Part shown: positions 16,166 through 24,004 of the stretch, one piece after another | Position numbering within the stretch: the stretch's first letter is position 1 | How the letters are laid out: every line of letters begins with the position of its first letter | Assembly: GCA_902799875.1 (NCBI GenBank) | Contig: CADCCH010000034.1 | Location: 1 to 24,004, forward strand | Direction: 5' to 3' | From: an uncultured Bacteroidales bacterium | GTDB lineage: Bacteria; Bacteroidota; Bacteroidia; Bacteroidales; Paludibacteraceae | DNA length: 24,004 nt | The notes under the pieces: model-generated | The model's database searches: none | Seen by the model: only the letters and a program-made list of their open reading frames with translations | Told to the model about the DNA's origin: nothing | Translations under genes and position numbers: made by a program

Positions 16166-18299
16166 ACAGTCCTTTTTGGACTTTATGGCAAGCAAGGGAC
16201 ACCAGGTGGTACCCTCTGCACCGATGGTGATCAAGGATGATCCTACCTTGATGTTCACCAACGCCGGTATGAACCCGTGGAAGGGTATTATCTTAGGTAA
16301 TGATCCGATCAAGTATCCGCGTGTGGCGGACAGTCAGAAATGTCTGCGCGTGAGCGGTAAGCATAACGACCTGGAGGAAGTAGGACACGATACGTACCAC
16401 CACACGATGTTCGAGATGCTGGGTAACTGGTCGTTCGGTGATTACTTCAAGAAAGAGGCGATTGACTTTGCCTGGGAGTATATCGTGGATGTACTGAAGA
16501 TCGATCCGGCTAACTTATATGCCACTGTCTTTGAGGGTTCGCCGGAAGAGGGTCTGGCACGCGACGATGAGGCTGCTTCTATTTGGGCCAAACACTTGCC
16601 GGCTGATCATATTTTGAATGGTAACAAGCACGATAACTTCTGGGAGATGGGTGATACCGGTCCTTGCGGTCCGTGTAGCGAGATCCACGTCGACAGCCGT
16701 TCGGCTGAGGAACGCGCTAAAGTGCCGGGCCGTGAGTTGGTCAACAAAGATCATCCGCAGGTCATCGAGATCTGGAACATCGTCTTCATGCAGTATAACC
16801 GCAAAGCGGACGGTAGTTTGGAGCCGCTGGCGAAGAAAGTGATCGACACCGGTATGGGTTTTGAGCGTCTGGTGCGTACGATCCAAGGTAAGACGTCAAA
16901 CTATGATACGGATGTGTTCCAGCCGATGTTGCGTAAGATCGGTGCTATCTGCGGATGCGAATACGGTAAGGACGAGAAGACCGATATCGCGATGCGTGTC
17001 ATTGCGGACCATATCCGTACCATCGCTTTTGCTATCACGGACGGACAGTTGCCGAGTAACGAGAAAGCGGGATATGTCATTCGTCGTATCCTTCGTCGTG
17101 CGGTGCGTTACGGCTATACCTTCCTCAATATGCGTAGTGCGTTCTTGTATCAATTGGTACCGCAACTCATTGAGGACTTGGGAGAAGCCTATCCGGAGTT
17201 GAAGGCACAGCAGGCGCAGATCGTACCGGTCATCAAATCCGAGGAAGAGGCCTTCCTGCGTACGTTGGACAAAGGTATAGGCCTATTGGATAAACTGATG
17301 GACGAAGCGCGCAAGGCCGGCAAGACAGAGATCAGTGGCGTGGATGTGTTCACACTCAAAGATACCTACGGCTTCCCGCTGGATCTCACGGAACTTATCC
17401 TCCGCGAGAACGGCTTTACTACCAATGAGGAGGAATACAACAAAGCCCTTGAACACCAGAAATCGATGGGCCGCGAGGCTAATAAGCAAGACCTCGGCGA
17501 CTGGACCGTGTTGGCCGAAGGCGAAACGGAGTTTGTCGGCTATGACGAATTGAACGTGGAGTGCCGTATCCTTCGCTATCGTCAGGTGAGCCAGAAAGGC
17601 AAATCGTTCTATCAAGTGGTGCTCGACAAGACACCGTTCTATGCCGAGATGGGTGGTGAAGTAGGTGACACCGGCACTTTGGGTAATGTGCGTGTGCTTG
17701 ATACAAAGCGCGAGAACAACCTGCCGGTACATATTCTTGCAGAACTGCCGGCGGATATAACCGGAACCTTGACTGCTATCGTGGACGCAGAGCGCCGGCA
17801 GGCTATTGCATGCAATCACTCGGCTACGCACATTCTCCATTATGCGTTACGCGAAGTGTTGGGCAAACACGTGGAGCAGAAGGGTAGTCTTGTCACACCT
17901 GAGAGTCTGCGTTTCGACTTCAGTCATTTCCAGAAAGTGACGCCGGAGGAACTCCGCGAAGTAGAGAAACTCGCGAATAAACTCATCCGTCTGGATATTC
18001 ACTTGGAAGAAAGCCGTCATACACCGATAGCAGAAGCAAAGGCAATGGGGGCTATGGCGTTGTTTGGCGAGAAATACGGAGATGACGTACGCGTGATTAA
18101 ATTGGATGTCACGTGTCTTCAACAGGACGTATCGGTTCTGTACGTATTATCATGGAAACCAGCATTGCGGCCGGAGTTCGTCGTATTGAGGCTGTCACTA
18201 GCGCAAAAGCTGACCAGTTATACTATGGTATGCAGGATATTCTCAACCATCTACGGGATATATTCCATAATGCTCCTGATTTGGAGGGCGCAATCCTGA
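16143..18299 (+). CDS. alaS: Alanyl-tRNA synthetase, N-terminal part (frameshifted)
   Basis: The first about 655 residues are a normal alanyl-tRNA synthetase: the catalytic domain ([53 protein letters not shown]), the tRNA-recognition helices and the editing domain with its HxxxH zinc half-site at H559 and H563. At D655 (18105) the frame breaks. The next residues should contain the C-G-G-T-H zinc motif; instead the frame reads 63 unrelated residues and stops at 18299. The rest of the enzyme continues in another frame from CAC at 18110. The start at 16143 ([11 protein letters not shown]) overlaps the end of pdxA and is preferred over an upstream in-frame ATG at 16083. If real, this 718-aa product would keep the aminoacylation domain but lose editing and the C-Ala domain. 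Confidence 0.9.
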   Translation: MMTSKEIRQSFLDFMASKGHQVVPSAPMVIKDDPTLMFTNAGMNPWKGIILGNDPIKYPRVADSQKCLRVSGKHNDLEEVGHDTYHHTMFEMLGNWSFGDYFKKEAIDFAWEYIVDVLKIDPANLYATVFEGSPEEGLARDDEAASIWAKHLPADHILNGNKHDNFWEMGDTGPCGPCSEIHVDSRSAEERAKVPGRELVNKDHPQVIEIWNIVFMQYNRKADGSLEPLAKKVIDTGMGFERLVRTIQGKTSNYDTDVFQPMLRKIGAICGCEYGKDEKTDIAMRVIADHIRTIAFAITDGQLPSNEKAGYVIRRILRRAVRYGYTFLNMRSAFLYQLVPQLIEDLGEAYPELKAQQAQIVPVIKSEEEAFLRTLDKGIGLLDKLMDEARKAGKTEISGVDVFTLKDTYGFPLDLTELILRENGFTTNEEEYNKALEHQKSMGREANKQDLGDWTVLAEGETEFVGYDELNVECRILRYRQVSQKGKSFYQVVLDKTPFYAEMGGEVGDTGTLGNVRVLDTKRENNLPVHILAELPADITGTLTAIVDAERRQAIACNHSATHILHYALREVLGKHVEQKGSLVTPESLRFDFSHFQKVTPEELREVEKLANKLIRLDIHLEESRHTPIAEAKAMGAMALFGEKYGDDVRVIKLDVTCLQQDVSVLYVLSWKPALRPEFVVLRLSLAQKLTSYTMVCRIFSTIYGIYSIMLLIWRAQS

Positions 18300-18724
18300 A
18301 GCAGATAGAGGAAAATACCGATTTGAAAAAACGTATTGATCGGTACGTGGCGGAAAAAATTGAGATGTTCCGTGATCGTATCATCGCATCAGCGGAAGAC
18401 TTTGGTGATATTAAACTCGTTCGCTTGCAGAGTGAACTTAACCCCGATATGATTCGTGGCGTTATGCCTTTGCTGCGCGGTAAGTTCACGGATGTGAAGT
18501 TTGCCGTAGTAGCCGCTACGTCCTGGGAGAACAAACCGACGATTGCGGTCTTCCTCTCTCAACCGATGGTCGATGCCGGCAAGAACGCCGGTGCGATGAT
18601 CAAGGCTGCGGCTCGAAACATACAAGGCGGTGGTGGCGGTCAACCGTGGTTCGCTACTGCCGGTGGTCGTGACGTCAACGGCCTGAAGGCTGCGATGGAG
18701 GAATTAGTGAATGGATTGTCGTAA
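18110..18724 (+). pseudogene. alaS: Alanyl-tRNA synthetase, C-terminal part in shifted frame
   Basis: From CAC 18110 the frame reads [10 protein letters not shown], the sequence normally just after the C-G-G-T of the editing motif, and continues through [11 protein letters not shown], a coiled-coil and the DHHA1/C-Ala domain with its glycine-rich GGGGGQPWFATAGG. The final 204 residues plus 655 upstream and about 10 missing give the usual AlaRS length (about 870). A single internal deletion of 3n+1 nt, about 28 nt if the normal motif was present, explains both the lost motif and the frameshift. Position 18113 is a possible GTG start, but there is no evidence that this piece is translated alone. 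Confidence 0.85.
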
Positions 18725-18753
18725 TAACGTAATTACGTTATAACGTTATAACG
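18721..18753. repeat. 8-bp-period palindromic repeat starting at the alaS stop
   Basis: Four 8-mers in a row: GTAATAAC (18721), GTAATTAC (18729), GTTATAAC (18737) and GTTATAAC (18745). The alaS TAA stop (18722-18724) lies inside the first. The array holds the perfect palindrome AACGTAATTACGTT (18726-18739) and overlapping CGTTATAACG units. It fills nearly all of the 36-nt gap before the GtrA gene. Its 8-bp period and GTTA core resemble the repeat at 12177-12216. Confidence 0.7.
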
Positions 18754-18760
18754 AAAAAAA

Positions 18761-19189
18761 ATGAAACTACCATCTAGTTATCTGCCGGAGAAAATCCGTA
18801 GTGCCGTTCGCTTTACTGTGATCGGTACTACGGGTATGTTTGTGCAGACGTGGTGTTTCATGGCGGCATTGCTGCTGTTGGATCATCCTGAGAAAGGTGC
18901 GGTATTGTATTATGTAGCCTTTGGAATTGGTTACATCTTGGAGATGATACCGAACTATTTGTGCACCAATTGGTACACCTTCGGTACCAAACCCGATATC
19001 AAGAATGCCGGCGGATTCCTGGTGGCACGTGCATTCAATCTGGTGATTCAGTTGGGCTTGTTACCGCTGATGATCGATCTGTTGCCTACCTGGCGGGACG
19101 ATTATATCAGTTACGTGGTCATCTTCATCGGAGGATGTATCAACTACCTCGTTTGTTTGCTCTTTTTTAAAAAACCAAAAGAATCATGA
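18761..19189 (+). CDS. GtrA-like membrane protein
   Basis: A 142-aa integral membrane protein with four predicted transmembrane helices, at about 17-42, 48-68, 85-108 and 117-136, and a basic C-terminal tail. The pattern RFTVIGTTGMFVQT at the start, GYILEMIPNYLCTNWYTF in the middle and FIGGCINYLVCLLFFKK at the end matches the GtrA/DPMS3-like family (PF04138), whose members help flip or transfer polyprenyl-linked sugars for cell-surface polysaccharides. Its stop overlaps the ATG of the BspA-like gene (ATGA, 19186-19189), indicating translational coupling. A link between surface glycosylation and the next surface protein is possible but inferred. Confidence 0.85.
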   Translation: MKLPSSYLPEKIRSAVRFTVIGTTGMFVQTWCFMAALLLLDHPEKGAVLYYVAFGIGYILEMIPNYLCTNWYTFGTKPDIKNAGGFLVARAFNLVIQLGLLPLMIDLLPTWRDDYISYVVIFIGGCINYLVCLLFFKKPKES

Positions 19190-21534
19190 AAAAAATCCTT
19201 ATCTCGCTCTTGGCACTGCTGTTCAGTGCAGGACTTTTTGCAGACGTCGTGCTGATTGACGGCTTGTACTACAACCTTGGTAACACGACGGCGCAAGTAG
19301 CACCGGACCCGACTTCCGGCAAGTCCGTTTATTCGGCTTATATAACTGTGACCATTCCGGCGTCGGTGTATTACAACAACTACACCTATCCGGTCACGAC
19401 CATCGGTTCGAGCGCATTCGAGTCCTGCTCCAATTTGCAGTCAGTGACGCTGCCTAATAGCATCACTGCTATTAATTCGTCTGCGTTCTACTACTGTACC
19501 AAATTAGGCAGTGTGAACTTGCCGGAAGGACTGACGTCTATTAGCCAATATGCGTTCTATAACTGTAACCTCGATACGATCATTATCCCAAGTACGGTGA
19601 CATCCATCGGCAATAAGGCATTCCAAAGCAACTCGATCAAGTCGGTCACTTGGCTGCCGGCTAACTGTTCCATCGGTACGGACGATAGTGCGCCGTTCTA
19701 CAGCACGAGTTCACAAATCAAGTCTTTCACCTTCGGAAACCAGGTGCAGACTATTCCTGCTTACCTGTGCAAGTACATGAGTCTGTTAGATACCATCGTG
19801 TTGCCGCCTTCGGTTTCTTCGTTGGGTCAGTATGCGTTTATGTATTGTACCTCGCTCAAGTCGATCAACCTGCCGGTGACACAGAAAACGCTGCCGATTA
19901 GTTTCTTGGAGGGCTGTACGTCGCTGGAGTCTATCGAACTGCCTGCGACCCTAACCACGATCAATCAGGATGCTTTCTATGGCTGTTCCAAATTGGCGAA
20001 TGTGACGCTTCATGAAGGCATAACGACCATTAACCAACGGGCGTTCTTTAACTGCAAACTGGCTCAAATCACGATCCCTCAGACCGTGACCTCTATTGGC
20101 AGCAAGGCTTTCCAGGGAAACCCGACGACCTCGGTCACATGGCTGCCGAAGACCTGCTCTATCGGTTCGGACGATAGCGCGCCGTTCTACAGCACGAGTT
20201 CTAAGATCACCTCGTTTGTTTTTGGCGACAGCGTGCAGACGATTCCGTCGTATCTCTGTAAGTACATGAGCAAACTGGATACCGTTGTGCTGCCGCCATC
20301 CGTCAGTTCACTTGGTCAATGTGCGTTCATGTACTGTACTTCGCTCAAGTCCATCAACCTGCCTGCTACCCAGAAGACGCTGCCTGCCAGTTTCTTTGAG
20401 GGCTGTACGGCACTGGAGTCGATTGAACTGCCGGCGACCCTCACGACCATCAACACGGACGCTTTCTACGGTTGTTCAAATTTAAGCAATGTGAACCTGC
20501 ACGAAGGCATAACCACGATCTATCAACGGGCGTTCCAAAACTGTAAATTGGAGTCGGTCACGATCCCGAGTACGATGACGTCGCTGAGTAGTGCCGTTTT
20601 CCAGGGCAACCCCTTGAAATCGGTGACCTGGCTGCCGGCTAACTGCAGCATCAGTACGGAGACTAGTGCTCCATTCTACAGCACAAGTTCGCAGATCACC
20701 TCGTTTGTCTTTGGCGATAGCGTGAAGACTATTCCGGGCTATCTGTGCTATAAAATGAACAAATTGGACAGTGTGGTGCTGCCGGAGAAACTGACGACCA
20801 TCGGTCAATACGCTTTCAACGGTTGTTCGCTGTTCAAGAATATAACCATCCCGGCATCGGTGACGAGCATCGGTACCTATGCGTTTGCATTCTGTACGTC
20901 CCTCAAGAACTTCGAGTTCCCGAAGGGCATCAAGACGGTGGCTACCAGTGTGCTGGAAGGCTGTACGGGCTTGGAGGATGTCATCATCCCGGCATCGGTG
21001 ACGACAATCGGTCAGGATGCGTTCTACAACTGCTCCAAACTGATGAGCATTCATAACTATGCCATTACCCCGCAATCCCTTCAGTCGCGTGCGGTTTATA
21101 ATGTAAACAAGCAGACCTGTATCCTCTATGTGCCGATGGATTATATCGATCTCTATCAGCAAGCGAATGTATGGAAGGATTTTGCCAATATCATCGGTGT
21201 AGCAACGGATCTGCAGTTTGAGGATCAGATTGTGAACATCAGTTATCTTAAGGATGACACTACGCTGCATTATATGGAGTCGCAGACTTGGGCCGTGCCG
21301 CATGAGCCGCGGATAGAGGGCTTTACCTTTATCGGCTGGCAAGTGTTGCCGGGTATGTTAGAGGATGGCATCGTACTGCAGGCGGTCTATGAGGCCAACA
21401 CTCCGACTCCGACCCAAGCACCGGCGGTATATGTGAACCCTGCTAACCCAACACAGAAACTGATTCGTCACGGAAACGTCTATATCCTCCGTGACGATAA
21501 AATCTATACGATTCAAGGACAAACAGTCAAATAA
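19186..21534 (+). CDS. BspA-like leucine-rich repeat surface protein with 489-bp internal duplication
   Basis: A 782-aa secreted protein. Residues 1-19 are a signal peptide (MKK, hydrophobic core, LFA cleavage). About residues 50-630 are BspA/LRR_5-type repeats of roughly 23 residues, each built on patterns such as LxxVTIPxSVTSIGxxAFxxC. Within them a 163-residue block is repeated: 19609-20097 and 20098-20586 are full copies and 20587 to about 20780 a partial third, each containing SAPFYSTSS. The C-terminal part has a region of about 80 residues and ends in a short strand-rich tail (HGNVYILRDDKIYTIQGQ) like the tails of secreted Bacteroidales proteins that carry type IX secretion signals, though I cannot prove its use. 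BspA homologues mediate adhesion to host matrix or other bacteria. Confidence 0.9.
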   Translation: MKKILISLLALLFSAGLFADVVLIDGLYYNLGNTTAQVAPDPTSGKSVYSAYITVTIPASVYYNNYTYPVTTIGSSAFESCSNLQSVTLPNSITAINSSAFYYCTKLGSVNLPEGLTSISQYAFYNCNLDTIIIPSTVTSIGNKAFQSNSIKSVTWLPANCSIGTDDSAPFYSTSSQIKSFTFGNQVQTIPAYLCKYMSLLDTIVLPPSVSSLGQYAFMYCTSLKSINLPVTQKTLPISFLEGCTSLESIELPATLTTINQDAFYGCSKLANVTLHEGITTINQRAFFNCKLAQITIPQTVTSIGSKAFQGNPTTSVTWLPKTCSIGSDDSAPFYSTSSKITSFVFGDSVQTIPSYLCKYMSKLDTVVLPPSVSSLGQCAFMYCTSLKSINLPATQKTLPASFFEGCTALESIELPATLTTINTDAFYGCSNLSNVNLHEGITTIYQRAFQNCKLESVTIPSTMTSLSSAVFQGNPLKSVTWLPANCSISTETSAPFYSTSSQITSFVFGDSVKTIPGYLCYKMNKLDSVVLPEKLTTIGQYAFNGCSLFKNITIPASVTSIGTYAFAFCTSLKNFEFPKGIKTVATSVLEGCTGLEDVIIPASVTTIGQDAFYNCSKLMSIHNYAITPQSLQSRAVYNVNKQTCILYVPMDYIDLYQQANVWKDFANIIGVATDLQFEDQIVNISYLKDDTTLHYMESQTWAVPHEPRIEGFTFIGWQVLPGMLEDGIVLQAVYEANTPTPTQAPAVYVNPANPTQKLIRHGNVYILRDDKIYTIQGQTVK
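19609..20586. repeat. Two tandem 489-bp in-frame repeats in the BspA-like gene
   Basis: The block starting at 19609 recurs at 20098 and, in part, at 20587, a constant 489-bp step (163 codons). The first two copies share long stretches, such as DDSAPFYSTSS, LPPSVSSLGQ, AFMYCTSLKSINLP and ESIELPATLTTIN. The third copy fades after about 65 codons. The pattern indicates duplication of a group of about seven LRRs within the gene. Confidence 0.85.
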
Positions 21535-21542
21535 GATAGATC

Positions 21543-22820
21543 ATGAAAATATACAAAGCGAATATTATCCATACCCCGACGCCCGGTAAGCTGGAGATCA
21601 TCCCGCACGGCTATATCGTTGTCAAGTCGAACGGCCTTGTGGAGGGGATCTACAAGGAGTTGCCGGAGAACATGGACTGGAGACGGCAGGTAATGGATTT
21701 CGGTGATAAGATCCTGATTCCGGCCTTCAATGACCTGCACGTACATGCACCGCAGTACCGGAATATGGGTTTGGCATTGGATCTGGAGTTGTTGCCGTGG
21801 CTCAATACCTATACTTTCCCGGAGGAGACCAAGTACGCCGATCCGGAGTATGCACGTCGTCTATACCGTCGATTCGTACACGAGCTCTGGATGCAGGGTA
21901 CGATGCGTAGTGCAGTCTTTGCCACCATCCATCCGGAGTCCACACGTATCCTGGCGGACTTATTCATCCAAGCCGGTATGGGTGCGATGGTGGGTCTGGT
22001 AGGAATGAACCGTAACAGTCCGGACACCTTACAAAACACCACAGCCGAAGTGATGGAAGGTATGCGGATGTTGAAGGCGCATTTGGACGAGCACGGTAAC
22101 GGCCTTGTAACGCCGATTATTACGCCGCGGTTCGTACCTTCCTGTTCGGATAAGATGCTGACCGCATTAGGCGAATACGCCAAAGAGACGGGTCTGCCGG
22201 TGCAATCGCACCTGAGTGAAAACCGTTCGGAGATTATGTGGGTCAAGGAACTGGAGCCGGATACGACCTGCTACGGCGATGCGTATAACAAGTACGGACT
22301 GTTTGGCCAGACGCCGACGCTGATGGCGCATTGCTGCTATACGGACGGCGAGGAGATGGAGTTGATGCGTAAGAACGGTGTGTATGTGGTTCACTGTCCG
22401 ATGTCGAATAGTAACTTATCGAGTGGTATGGCACCGATACGTAAGTTCCTCAACGCCGGTATCAACGTGGCACTTGGAACGGATGTGTCGGCCGGACACC
22501 ATATGTCAATGATGCGCGTGATGCAGTACGCGATTCAGGTGAGCAAGTTGAACTACGCGCAGACCAAAGGTGAGATGCCGTTCTTGAGTCTGAGTGAAGT
22601 GTTCTACCTGGCAACCAAGGGCGGCGGTTCGTTCTTCGGTAAGGTCGGTTCGTTTGAGCCGGGTTATGAGTTCGATGCGCTGCTGATCGATGACCGGTAC
22701 CTCAATTTTGATAATTACACCCTTGAGCAGCGGCTCGAGCGCTATATCTACCTCGGAGACGATCGCGATATCAAACGTCGTTTCTGTAGAGGTGTTGAAC
22801 TGGTAGAACCGTGCTTTTAG
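21543..22820 (+). CDS. guaD: Guanine deaminase
   Basis: A 425-aa zinc amidohydrolase converting guanine to xanthine and ammonia in purine salvage and degradation. The metal-binding HVHAPQY (H66, H68) is the guanine-deaminase form of the amidohydrolase HxH. Other key sites are SHLSENRSE, the AHCCYTDGEE histidine, HCPMSNSNLSSG and the ALGTDVSAGHHMSM aspartate. The length is typical. It starts 8 nt after the BspA-like gene and overlaps the lipoate-ligase start by 10 nt, so it sits mid-operon. No regulatory site was seen. Other cytosine/adenosine-type deaminases are less likely because of the HAPQY and SAG-type motifs. Confidence 0.93.
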   Translation: MKIYKANIIHTPTPGKLEIIPHGYIVVKSNGLVEGIYKELPENMDWRRQVMDFGDKILIPAFNDLHVHAPQYRNMGLALDLELLPWLNTYTFPEETKYADPEYARRLYRRFVHELWMQGTMRSAVFATIHPESTRILADLFIQAGMGAMVGLVGMNRNSPDTLQNTTAEVMEGMRMLKAHLDEHGNGLVTPIITPRFVPSCSDKMLTALGEYAKETGLPVQSHLSENRSEIMWVKELEPDTTCYGDAYNKYGLFGQTPTLMAHCCYTDGEEMELMRKNGVYVVHCPMSNSNLSSGMAPIRKFLNAGINVALGTDVSAGHHMSMMRVMQYAIQVSKLNYAQTKGEMPFLSLSEVFYLATKGGGSFFGKVGSFEPGYEFDALLIDDRYLNFDNYTLEQRLERYIYLGDDRDIKRRFCRGVELVEPCF

Positions 22821-23449
22821 TTCATTACCCGGAGGGACTGACGCTGGCTGAGTACCTGGCTAAAGAGCAGGAACTGGTGCAGCAGGTCAAGGAGCCCACG
22901 CTCTTTACCTGGATCGTATCGCCGACGGTGATATACGGAAAGCACCAAAGTGCAGAAGTGGAGGTGAACGAAGTGTAGTGCCGGGAGCACGGTATAGCCG
23001 TTGTGCAGCGAAAGAGCGGGGGAGGATGTGTGTATGCGGATGAGGGAAATCTGATGATCTCTTTCGTGACGCCGAGTACCCATAGTGAGCAGGTCTTTAC
23101 GGACTTCCTGAAGCTCATTGCTGAGGCTTTACGAGCCAAAGGACTGCCAGCGGTGGCTACGGATCATAATGACATCCTCATAGAGGAACGCAAAGTATCC
23201 GGCTGGGCCTGTTACACGTGTGCTACGGGGACGATTGTTCACGGCACGATGTTGTACGATGTGAACCTCGAGGCGTTAACGAAGGCCATCACGCCGACGG
23301 CTGCCAAGTTAGCCAAACATGGCGTGGCGTCTGTTCGGCAACGGGTAGCTAACATCAAAGAATTAACCGACGCGTTCGCGGATATACACGCGCTGCGCGC
23401 ATATATTGAAGGATATGGAAATAAGTTTACGGGCACAATCGATGCCTGA
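22811..23449 (+). pseudogene. Lipoate-protein ligase family gene with an in-frame amber stop
   Basis: From GTG 22811 the frame encodes MLLVHYPEGLTL, then VSPTVIYGKHQSAEVEVNEV, and hits TAG at 22976-22978 (codon 56). It continues in the same frame as CREHGIAVVQRKSGGGCVYAD to a TGA at 23447. Family members have V-N-x-x-Y/F-C-R/x-E-H-G-I here, so the TAG stands where a Tyr (TAT or TAC) is expected: a single-base nonsense change. The 211-aa full length matches the short lipoate-protein ligase branch (BPL/LplA/LipB fold), with RRKSGGG-type lipoyl-AMP loop and a catalytic-type Lys in EERKVSGWA. An intact product would attach lipoate or octanoate to E2 or GcvH proteins. The 148-aa stretch from 23003 is not a good stand-alone gene, because it would start within the substrate loop. 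It overlaps the flanking genes at both ends. Confidence 0.85.
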
Positions 23450-24004
23450 GAGCCCGATTCGTAAATTAGCCAAGTACGCTGACGAGGCGAAACTCGCCGG
23501 TGTACACGTGTATCATCTCAATATCGGACAACCCGATATCAAGACTCCGCCGCAGGCTTTGGAAGCGGTGCGTCATTTTGATACGGATATCCTGGAGTAC
23601 TCACCCTCGCAGGGATTGAAGTCACTGCGTACGAAGATGGTGAGTTATTATGCGGAGTACGGTATTGACCTGTCGCCGGATGAGATCATCATCACTGCCG
23701 GTGGTTCGGAGGCGATTATGTTTGCCTACATGAGTTGTCTGAATCCGGGTGACGAGATTATCGTGACCGATCCGAGTTACGCCAACTACATGGCCTTTGC
23801 TATCTCGGCCGGTGCGGTGGTGAAGAGTGTGAAGACGGATATCAAGAACGGATTTAAGTTGCCTCCTGTGGAGGAGTTCGAGAAACAGATCACACCCAAG
23901 ACACGGGCGATCCTGATCTGTAACCCCAACAATCCGACGGGTTACCTCTATACCAAACAGGAGATGCGCCAGATTCGTGATCTGGTTAAGAAATACGATC
24001 TGTA
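23415..24004 (+). CDS. Class I/II PLP-dependent aminotransferase (5' part)
   Basis: The first about 196 codons of a fold-type I aminotransferase of the aspartate-aminotransferase type, cut off by the window end. MPESPIRKLAKYADEAK leads into HVYHLNIGQPDI (the substrate-side glycine motif), EYSPSQGLKSLR, ITAGGSEAIMFA, DPSYANYMAFA and CNPNNPTGYLY, which holds the conserved Asn that stacks on PLP. The Schiff-base Lys would lie beyond the edge. The start at 23415 (MEISLRAQSMPESP) is preferred because relatives begin with a similar short lead; 23442 is an alternative. It overlaps the end of the lipoate-ligase frame by 35 nt. The amino-acid substrate cannot be told. Confidence 0.9.
   Translation, partial: MEISLRAQSMPESPIRKLAKYADEAKLAGVHVYHLNIGQPDIKTPPQALEAVRHFDTDILEYSPSQGLKSLRTKMVSYYAEYGIDLSPDEIIITAGGSEAIMFAYMSCLNPGDEIIVTDPSYANYMAFAISAGAVVKSVKTDIKNGFKLPPVEEFEKQITPKTRAILICNPNNPTGYLYTKQEMRQIRDLVKKYDL

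Noticed and set aside
15302..16312. Long minus-strand open frame opposite pdxA (336 codons)
   Set aside because: It lies fully antisense to pdxA and the start of alaS, both certain genes; its sequence shows no family motif and it is explained by codon bias of the opposite strand.
18100..18125. Programmed ribosomal frameshift in alaS
   Set aside because: A frameshift could not restore the missing C-G-G-T residues, and no slippery heptamer is seen at the junction.
19609..20780. CRISPR-like or mobile repeat
   Set aside because: The repeats are long, in frame and encode LRRs; they are an internal gene duplication.
20482..21342. Long minus-strand open frame opposite the BspA-like gene (286 codons)
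   Set aside because: Antisense to a repetitive coding gene; it mirrors the LRR codon pattern and has no start signals or motifs.
22976..22978. Recoding of TAG as an amino acid
   Set aside because: At least five other genes in the window end properly at TAG, so general recoding is not supported; a point mutation is simpler.

Overview
This 24 kb window looks like chromosomal DNA of an anaerobic or microaerophilic member of the Bacteroidota, most likely order Bacteroidales. The grounds are: seven promoters of the Bacteroidetes type (TTTG near -33, TAnnTTTG near -7, almost always 20 bp apart); A-rich leaders without strong Shine-Dalgarno sequences; a TonB-dependent receptor; a BspA-type leucine-rich repeat surface protein; a PIF1-type helicase with a C-terminal helix-turn-helix; and an anaerobe's oxidative-stress set (rubrerythrin, Fe/Mn superoxide dismutase, Bcp peroxiredoxin, free methionine-R-sulfoxide reductase). 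This assignment is inference; there is no rRNA to confirm it. I saw no tRNA, CRISPR array, insertion sequence or prophage gene.

Layout. 1-2.5 kb: an iron-sulfur-flavoprotein-like reductase followed by a TonB-dependent receptor (+). 2.5-5.35 kb: rubrerythrin and superoxide dismutase behind a clear promoter, then a YifB/ComM-type AAA ATPase (+). 5.35-8.5 kb (-): bcp behind a PIF1-like helicase whose mRNA may be nearly leaderless, plus a small orphan protein. 8.5-8.9 kb: a divergent promoter region and the remnant of a small acetyltransferase. 8.9-11.65 kb (-): a tight operon of MATE transporter, lipoprotein and free-Met-R-SO reductase. 11.65-14.4 kb (+): a triple-domain fusion (HAD phosphatase, HD hydrolase, YbaK/ProX-type tRNA-editing domain) followed by a PfkB kinase. 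14.4-24 kb (+): a nitroreductase with its own promoter, then a run of closely packed or overlapping genes: pdxA, alaS, a GtrA-like membrane protein, a BspA-like protein, guanine deaminase, a lipoate ligase and a class I/II aminotransferase cut by the window edge.

Three genes are broken. alaS has a small internal deletion and frameshift that removes the conserved C-G-G-T of the editing-site zinc motif. The lipoate ligase has an amber codon where the family has tyrosine. The acetyltransferase keeps only its two ends, out of frame. AlaRS is normally essential, so sequencing or assembly error must be excluded before biology is invoked.

The most interesting other signals are the HAD-HD-editing fusion, two arrays of 8-bp-period GTTA-type repeats (one inside coding sequence, one starting at the alaS stop codon), an extended -33 promoter motif shared by seven promoters, and a 489-bp internal duplication in the BspA-like gene.
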